Shown here: positions 58,833 to 64,000 of the stretch, one piece after another | How the letters are laid out: each line of letters starts with the position of its first letter | Position numbering within the stretch: position 1 is the stretch's first letter | Assembly: GCA_963787045.1 (NCBI GenBank) | Contig: CAWBBR010000002.1 | Location: 1 to 64,000, forward strand | Direction of reading: 5' to 3' | Origin: DATJGR01 sp963787045 | Lineage (GTDB): Bacteria; Pseudomonadota; Gammaproteobacteria; Pseudomonadales; Azotimanducaceae | Length of the DNA stretch: 64,000 nucleotides | Made by a program: the position numbers and the translations under genes | Notes under the pieces: model-generated | Database searches by the model: none | The model's input: the letters and a program-made list of their open reading frames with translations, nothing else | Told to the model about the DNA's origin: nothing

Positions 58833-60103
58833 TTACACGTGCTCGAGCGCCTGCGCGAAGTCGGCGACGAGATCGGCCGCGCTTTCGATGCCGATCGACA
58901 CGCGCACCAGATTGTCGGTGATGCCGAGCTGTTTGCGGCGTGCGTCGGGCACGCTCAAGTGCGTCATCGACGCAGGGTGCGACGCGAGGCTCTCTGTGCC
59001 GCCCAGGCTGACGGCGAGTTTCACGAGCTGCAGGTTGTCGAGCATGCGGAACGCCTCGGCTTCGCCGCCTTTTACCAGCACCGAGAATGTCGAGCCGGCA
59101 CCGGAGCAGTGTTCGGCGTAGATGCGCCCCTGCGGGCTCGTTGGTTCCAGAAAACCGAGATAGCCCACGCGCGCGATCTTGGGATGAGCGCGCAGAAACT
59201 CGCACACGGTGCGTGCGTTCTGTTCGGCGCGCTCCATCCGCAACGCGACCGTTTCGAGAGAGCGCAGCAGCATCCACGACGTGTGCGGATCGCTGATGGT
59301 GCCGATCGTATTGCGCAGCGCCATTATCGGCTGCAAGGCCGTTTTGCTGCCGACGACGCCGCCGGCGACCAGGTCGCTGTGCCCCCCGACATACTTGGTG
59401 AGCGAGTAGAGCGACACGTCGGCGCCGTTCTTGATCGGCTGCTGGAAAACCGGCCCGAGGAACGTGTTGTCGACCATGATCAGCGGCTTGTTCGCCGCAT
59501 CGTCCGCGTACAGTTCGTCGCGCAACCGCACGATGCCGGCGATGTCGACGAGTTCGTTGGTCGGGTTCGCGGGGCTCTCGAGATAGATCACCGCGATGCG
59601 GCGTTCTGCGCGAGACGCTTCGATCAGCGCACGAACGTCCGCGAGCGGCGCACCGGCCGGGAAGTTGCCGAACTCGACGCCGAGGCGGCCGAGCACGGCG
59701 TCGATCAACTTCTCGGTCGCCGCGTACAACGGTCCGGAGTGCAGGATCATCTCGCCGGCGCGGACGTGCGCGAGCAGGGCGGTGGTGATCGCCGACATGC
59801 CGGTCGAGAACACCGCCGCCTCTTCGGCGCCTTCCCACAGTGCGAGACGGTCCTCGAGGATCTCCTGGTCCGGGCCGTTGAAGCGGCCGTAGACCAGGCC
59901 TTCGGGACCGCCGGAACGTTTGCCGGTGAGCCTTCGAAGAAGCGTTTGCCGTCGGCGCAGCTGTCGAAGACGAACGTCGACGTCAGGAAGATCGGCGGCT
60001 TCAGCGAGCCTTCGGAGCGCCTCGGGTCGTAGCCATAGCCCATCATCAGCGATTGCGGCGACAACTGATGCTTGCCGAGCTTCGTCGTGTGCGGATCTCT
60101 CAT
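58833..60103 (-). CDS. Cystathionine gamma-synthase family PLP enzyme, one frameshift
   Basis: A ~423-residue Cys/Met-metabolism PLP enzyme. The N-terminus MRDPHTTKLGKHQLSPQSLM (ATG 60103, GGAGAT upstream) ends its frame near 59925, with the next frame resuming at GGPEGLVYGRFNGPDQEILE; correction is a single base. Features: SSGMSA-type loop (FSTGMSAITTALLAH), IYLESPANPTNELVDI, and PLP-Lys in SLYSLTKYVGGHSDLVAGG. Could be cystathionine gamma-synthase, O-acetyl/succinylhomoserine sulfhydrylase or methionine gamma-lyase; the sequence alone does not decide. Confidence 0.84.
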
Positions 60104-60244
60104 CGAAATCTCCTGATGCGAGGACGCCTGCAGTGTACGGCAACGACTCGCGATCGCGGCTCCGGTCACTTGAACGCGCCGCGCGTCGCGGGCGATGATC
60201 CGTTCGCCAGATTCGATCCAACCCAATTGCACGGATTTCAGACG

Positions 60245-62077
60245 ATGAGCACCGAACGCGCGCGACTGCACAACCTGTTTCCAGACCTCGATTTCGATCC
60301 GCAGGCGTTGCGCGAGAGATACCGCCGCGAGCGCGACAAGCGGATGCGCGACGACGGCGAAAACCAGTACATCGAAGCGGCGTCGCAGTTCGCCCACTAC
60401 GCGGAGGACGATCCGTACGTCGAACCGTTCGAGCGCGACCCGCTCGATCTCGACATCGACGTGGCGGTGATCGGCGCCGGCTTCAGCGGCTTGATGGCCG
60501 GCGCGCGCCTCAAGGAACGCGGTGTCACGAATTTCCGCATCATCGAAGCGGGCGGCGATTTCGGCGGCACCTGGTATTGGAATCGCTATCCGGGCGCGCA
60601 ATGCGACATCGAGTCGTACTGCTACCTGCCGCTGCTCGAAGAAACGGGCTACATGCCGAAAGAGAAATACTCGTTCGCGCCGGAGATCTTCGAGCACACG
60701 CGACGCGTCGGCGAGTATTTCGGGCTGTACGACAACGCGATCTTCCAGACGCGCGTCACCGAGGTGAAATGGCTCGACGACGCGCGCTGCTGGCAGGTGT
60801 CGACGAATCGCAACGACAGGATCCGGGCGCAGTTCGTCATTCAGGCGACGGGTCCCGCGAACCGGCCGAAGCTGCCGGGCATTCCCGGCATCGCCGATTT
60901 CAAAGGCCACACCTTCCACACGTCGCGCTGGGATTACGACTACACCGGCGGCAACCACCACGGCGGGCTGACGAAACTCGCCGACAAGCGCGTGGCGATC
61001 ATCGGCACCGGCGCAACGGCGATCCAATGCGTGCCGTTCGTCGGCGAGTACGCGAAGGAGCTGTACGTGTTCCAGCGCACGCCGTCGTCGGTCGATCTGC
61101 GCGGCAACAAGCCTACGGACGAAGCGTGGTATCGCCAGCAAGGTCCCGGCTGGCAGCGCGCGCGCCGCGAGAATTTCGCCGCGGTGCTGACCGGGCAGAA
61201 CTTCAGTGAGGATCTCGTCGCCGACGGCTGGACCGACATTGCGCGGCGCATCGGTATTTCGTTGATGAATCGCGGCCAGGGTTCCGGCGATCTCGACATG
61301 GAAGAGATCATGCTGCGTGCGGAAATCGCCGACTTCCAGAAGATGAACGAGATCCGCGGGCGCGTCGACGGTACGGTTTCGAAAGCCGACGCCGCCGAAG
61401 CGCTAAAGCCGTGGTATCGGCAATTCTGCAAGCGGCCGACCTTCAACGACGAATACCTCGCGACGTTCAATCGGCCGAACGTCGAGTTGGTCGACGTATC
61501 CGAGTCGAAGGGCGTCGAGCGCATCACCGAGCACACAGTGGTGGCGAACGGCGTCGCGTACGAAGTGGACTGCATCATCTACGCGACCGGTTTCGAGATC
61601 ACCACGTCGGCGCATCGCCGCGTCGACTTCGACACGATCGGACGCAACGGTGTATCGCTCTACGATCATTGGAAAGACGGATACCGGACGTTGCACGGCC
61701 TGACGAGTCACGGCTTTCCGAACTGGTTCACGATCGGCATCAACCAGAACGGCCTGTCGCCGAACATGACGGCGATGTTCGACGATCAGGCGGTGCACGT
61801 CGCTTACATCGTGGACACGGTGAAGAAGCGCGGCAAACAGGTCGTCGAAGCGACCGCCGACGCCGAGGACGCGTGGGTGACGCAGATCGTCGCGCTCGCC
61901 GGCTTCGGCGCGGCGGCGTTTCTCGAGCAGTGCACGCCCGGCTACTACAACCGCGAAGGCAAAGGCAGCGGCGGCAACATGCAGAACTCGCCGTACGCGC
62001 CGGGCATCAACGCCTTCAACGCGCTGCTGAAGGATTGGCGCGACGCCGACACACTGGCCGGCATGACGATCGGCTGA
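60245..62077 (+). CDS. Flavin-containing monooxygenase, Baeyer-Villiger type (long N-terminus)
   Basis: A 610-residue class B flavoprotein with a ~75-residue N-terminal extension before the Rossmann fold (VAVIGAGFSGLMAGARLKER). BVMO fingerprint FKGHTFHTSRWD, NADPH motif IIGTGATAIQCVPFVGEY, DFGGTWYWNRYPGAQCDIES and CIIYATGFEITTSA are present. It is a different branch from the enzyme at 51410. Start ATG 60245 chosen because the upstream open frame has no signal. It diverges from the cystathionine gamma-synthase-family gene and is followed by DUF2784. Confidence 0.9.
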   Translation: MSTERARLHNLFPDLDFDPQALRERYRRERDKRMRDDGENQYIEAASQFAHYAEDDPYVEPFERDPLDLDIDVAVIGAGFSGLMAGARLKERGVTNFRIIEAGGDFGGTWYWNRYPGAQCDIESYCYLPLLEETGYMPKEKYSFAPEIFEHTRRVGEYFGLYDNAIFQTRVTEVKWLDDARCWQVSTNRNDRIRAQFVIQATGPANRPKLPGIPGIADFKGHTFHTSRWDYDYTGGNHHGGLTKLADKRVAIIGTGATAIQCVPFVGEYAKELYVFQRTPSSVDLRGNKPTDEAWYRQQGPGWQRARRENFAAVLTGQNFSEDLVADGWTDIARRIGISLMNRGQGSGDLDMEEIMLRAEIADFQKMNEIRGRVDGTVSKADAAEALKPWYRQFCKRPTFNDEYLATFNRPNVELVDVSESKGVERITEHTVVANGVAYEVDCIIYATGFEITTSAHRRVDFDTIGRNGVSLYDHWKDGYRTLHGLTSHGFPNWFTIGINQNGLSPNMTAMFDDQAVHVAYIVDTVKKRGKQVVEATADAEDAWVTQIVALAGFGAAAFLEQCTPGYYNREGKGSGGNMQNSPYAPGINAFNALLKDWRDADTLAGMTIG

Positions 62078-62089
62078 CGGCCGCACGCG

Positions 62090-62497
62090 GTGGCCGCGAT
62101 GTTTACGAGCGTCGCGGCCGACGCGATCGTGCTGCTGCACTTCGCGTTCATCGTGTTCGTGCTGTTCGGCGCGGTGTGCGTACTGCGCTGGAAATGGGTG
62201 GCGTGGCTGCACCTGCCGGCGGTGTTGTGGGGTGCGAGCGTCGAGTTCTTCGGATTGATCTGTCCGCTGACGCCGCTCGAACAGCGCTTGCGCGAAATGG
62301 CCGGCCAGCAGAACTACACCGGCGGTTTCGTCGAGCAGTACCTCGTGCCGGTGATGTATCCGGCGGGGCTCACGCCGACGATCCAACTGGGGCTTGGCGC
62401 GTTCGTCGTGGTGCTGAACGTCGCGATCTACACGCTTGTCGTCGTGCGTTGGCGGCGACGCCGGGTGCACGCGGTTGGGCGACGTTTCGCCAGATGA
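62090..62497 (+). CDS. DUF2784 membrane protein
   Basis: A 135-residue membrane protein with about four helices: AADAIVLLHFAFIVFVLFGA, WLHLPAVLWGASVEFFGLIC, and LGAFVVVLNVAIYTLVVVRW. The central motif CPLTPLEQRLREMAGQQNY followed by GFVEQYLVPVMYP is characteristic of DUF2784. GTG start at 62090; function unknown. It lies 12 bases after the monooxygenase. Confidence 0.87.
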   Translation: MAAMFTSVAADAIVLLHFAFIVFVLFGAVCVLRWKWVAWLHLPAVLWGASVEFFGLICPLTPLEQRLREMAGQQNYTGGFVEQYLVPVMYPAGLTPTIQLGLGAFVVVLNVAIYTLVVVRWRRRRVHAVGRRFAR

Positions 62498-62575
62498 TAT
62501 CGTCCGCACCCCGCGCCCGGTTCGGCGCGCCTGAACGATGCGGATCACGCCCGACGCTCACGATCGACGCTCGAA

Positions 62576-63647
62576 ATGAAAGCCTACGCCGTCGCCATCA
62601 CGCTGCTGCTGGTCATCTTCGGATCGATCGGCGGGTACCTCTACAAGCGCTTCAGTGCGTTCGCCAGCACGGATTTCGCGCCTCCGCCGGTGACGATCGC
62701 CGCGTCCGTAGCGATCCTCGAGACCTGGAGCGAGACGCTGAACGCGGTCGGCACCATCCAGTCGGTCCGCGGCGTGGAGCTCACGTCGGAAGGCAGCGGC
62801 GAAATCATCGAGATCCGCTTCGCTTCCGGCGACCACGTATCTGCTGGCCAGACCCTGGTGGTGCTGAACAACAAAGAGGAACTGGCGAGCCGTCGCAACC
62901 AGGCCGCCGCGGTCGAGCTGGCCGAGTTGCTGTTCGATCGCGATCGATCGCTCATCGAGCGCCATTCGATTCCGCAGACGCAGTTCGACCGTAGTCGAGC
63001 CGATCTCGAACGCGCCCGCGCGCAACTCGCGGAGACCGAAGCGCGGATCGCCAACAAACGTATCGAGGCGCCGTTTTCCGGCACCATCGGCATCAAGAAG
63101 GTCGATGTCGGCGACTACCTCTCGCCCGGCACGGTGATCGCGACACTGCAGGATCAGTCGGAGCTCGAGATCGACTTCACGGTGCCCGCTCGTTATCGCG
63201 CCGCAGTTGCGCGCGGGTCTGCACGTGGCCGTGCGTGTCGACGGTTATCCGGACCGCACGTTTGTGCGGTGGTTGCTGCCGTCGACGCGCGCATCGACCC
63301 CAACACCCGCAACGTGCTGATGCGCGCGCTGCTCGAGAAAGACAGCGGTCTGCTGCCCGGCATGTTCGCAGAACTCGATGTGGATCTCGGCGAGCGGCAG
63401 CCAGGTGGTCACCATCCCGGAGACGGCGATGACGTACTCGCTGCAGGGCAACACCGTGTACGTGATCGAGCCGACGCAAGATGGCGCGCTGACGGCCAAC
63501 GCGCGGGTCGTGCGCGCCGGCAAGGTGCGCGACAGTCGGGTTGCGGTGCTCGACGGCGTGAAAGCCGGCGAAAAGGTCGTGAGCGTCGGGCAGAACAAGC
63601 TCCATCGTGGCGTGCGCGTCGTCGTCGACGAGAGTGTGGCGCTATGA
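62576..63647 (+). CDS. RND efflux periplasmic adaptor (MFP), frameshifted
   Basis: Membrane-fusion protein of ~355 residues. An N-terminal signal/anchor (YAVAITLLLVIFGSIGGYLY), then the biotinyl-lipoyl fold (VGTIQSVRGVELTSEGSGEI), an alpha-helical hairpin (ARAQLAETEARIANKRIEAP, FSGTIGIKKVDVGDYLSPG) and beta-barrel parts. Frame changes occur near 63215 (into LHVAVRVDGYPDRTF), near 63270 (back to VVAAVDARIDPNTRNVLM) and near 63395 (into SQVVTIPETAMTYSLQGN). The stop overlaps the pump start as ATGA. Confidence 0.8.
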
Positions 63648-64000
63648 ACCCACGTTTCACCGATCTGTTCGTGCGGCGGCCGGTGCTCTCGCTCGTGCTG
63701 AGTGCCTTGATGCTGCTCGTCGGCATTCAGGCCGGCACGCAGCTCTCGCTTCGCCAATACCCGGAGGTGGAGAAGAGCGTCATCTTCGTCAACACCTTCT
63801 ATCCGGGTGCGAGCGCGGAAACCGTGCAGGGTTTCGTCACGACGCCGCTGCAGCGCCGTATCGCGGCCGCGAAAGGCGTCGAGTTCGTCGTGTCGCAGAG
63901 CGATCCCGGTCTTTCGCAGATCGAGGCGAACGTGCGCCTCGGCGAGGACTCGACGGAGGTACTCGCCGAAATCATCAGCAAGGTGAATGAAGCGCGTCAC
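63644..64000 (+). CDS. RND efflux pump inner-membrane subunit, N-terminal part
   Basis: The first 119 codons of an HAE1/AcrB-type RND permease: MNPRFTDLFVRRPVLSLVLS, the first transmembrane helix, then TQLSLRQYPEVEKSVIFVNT and YPGASAETVQGFVTTPLQRR, the conserved porter PN1 region. The gene runs out of the window, so the rest is not seen. It is coupled to the adaptor by ATGA, and together they would form a tripartite exporter with an outer-membrane channel encoded elsewhere. Confidence 0.88.
   Translation, partial: MNPRFTDLFVRRPVLSLVLSALMLLVGIQAGTQLSLRQYPEVEKSVIFVNTFYPGASAETVQGFVTTPLQRRIAAAKGVEFVVSQSDPGLSQIEANVRLGEDSTEVLAEIISKVNEARH

Overview
The window is GC-rich bacterial chromosome, densely coded on both strands, with many ATGA/TGATG/GTGA stop-start overlaps. 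Its content points to an aerobic, catabolically versatile proteobacterium: two Baeyer-Villiger-type flavin monooxygenases, two LLM flavin oxidoreductases, several SDRs, a CaiB-type CoA-transferase, a molybdenum hydroxylase operon, PutA, tryptophan 2,3-dioxygenase plus kynureninase, and an RND pump. Together with a CCA-encoding tRNA-Gly(CCC) and paired structured intergenic repeats, this fits an environmental gammaproteobacterium. The assignment is an inference of moderate-to-low confidence, because no rRNA or universal marker is present.

Layout. (1) 1-4.8 kb, minus strand: a clearly more AT-rich three-gene cassette of a membrane class III nucleotide cyclase, a PilZ-GNAT fusion resembling N-acyl amino acid synthases, and a PilZ-methyltransferase fusion. 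(2) 4.9-7.2 kb, minus: D-cysteine desulfhydrase-like enzyme, DUF3445 heme N-demethylase-like protein and RidA. (3) 7.2-12.7 kb: HisN-like phosphatase, LLM oxidoreductase and free-Met-sulfoxide reductase on plus; GNAT, second LLM enzyme, PurN-like formyltransferase and MaoC-like hydratase on minus. (4) 12.8-21.6 kb: orphan transhydrogenase alpha subunit, PhzF, 2OG dioxygenase, a heavily frameshifted sulfatase, alpha/beta hydrolase, DUF6524, SDR and MFS transporter. (5) 21.8-28.7 kb, plus: CoxG-S-L-M-like molybdenum hydroxylase operon, quinone oxidoreductase, DUF6151 and EamA transporter. (6) 28.7-36.8 kb: CPBP protease, serine hydrolase, SDR, a repeat array, tRNA-Gly, MFS transporter, DegQ-like protease, alcohol dehydrogenase and FolK. 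(7) 36.9-46.9 kb, plus: secreted protein, double-domain CoA-transferase, serine hydrolase with membrane tail, small secreted protein, TIR-like membrane protein and PutA. (8) 46.9-60.1 kb, mostly minus: SDR, carboxylesterase, GST, DUF899, GNAT, BVMO, patatin, lipoprotein, 2OG dioxygenase, VOC proteins, kynureninase, tryptophan dioxygenase and a cystathionine gamma-synthase-family enzyme. (9) 60.2-64 kb, plus: second BVMO, DUF2784, RND adaptor and the start of an RND pump.

About a third of the genes are split by one or more single-base frameshifts, yet the protein sequence stays coherent across each break; some breaks lie in homopolymers and several genes carry clustered breaks. This looks more like consensus indel error (or very recent decay) than old pseudogenes, so I annotate those genes as single loci with the break noted.

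The most unusual locus is the PilZ-enzyme/cyclase cassette at the left end: two enzymes that each carry a canonical c-di-GMP-binding PilZ motif, translationally coupled to a nucleotide cyclase. The second is the pair of inverted ~113-bp repeats before tRNA-Gly, whose cores match while their long stems differ in sequence but still pair perfectly.
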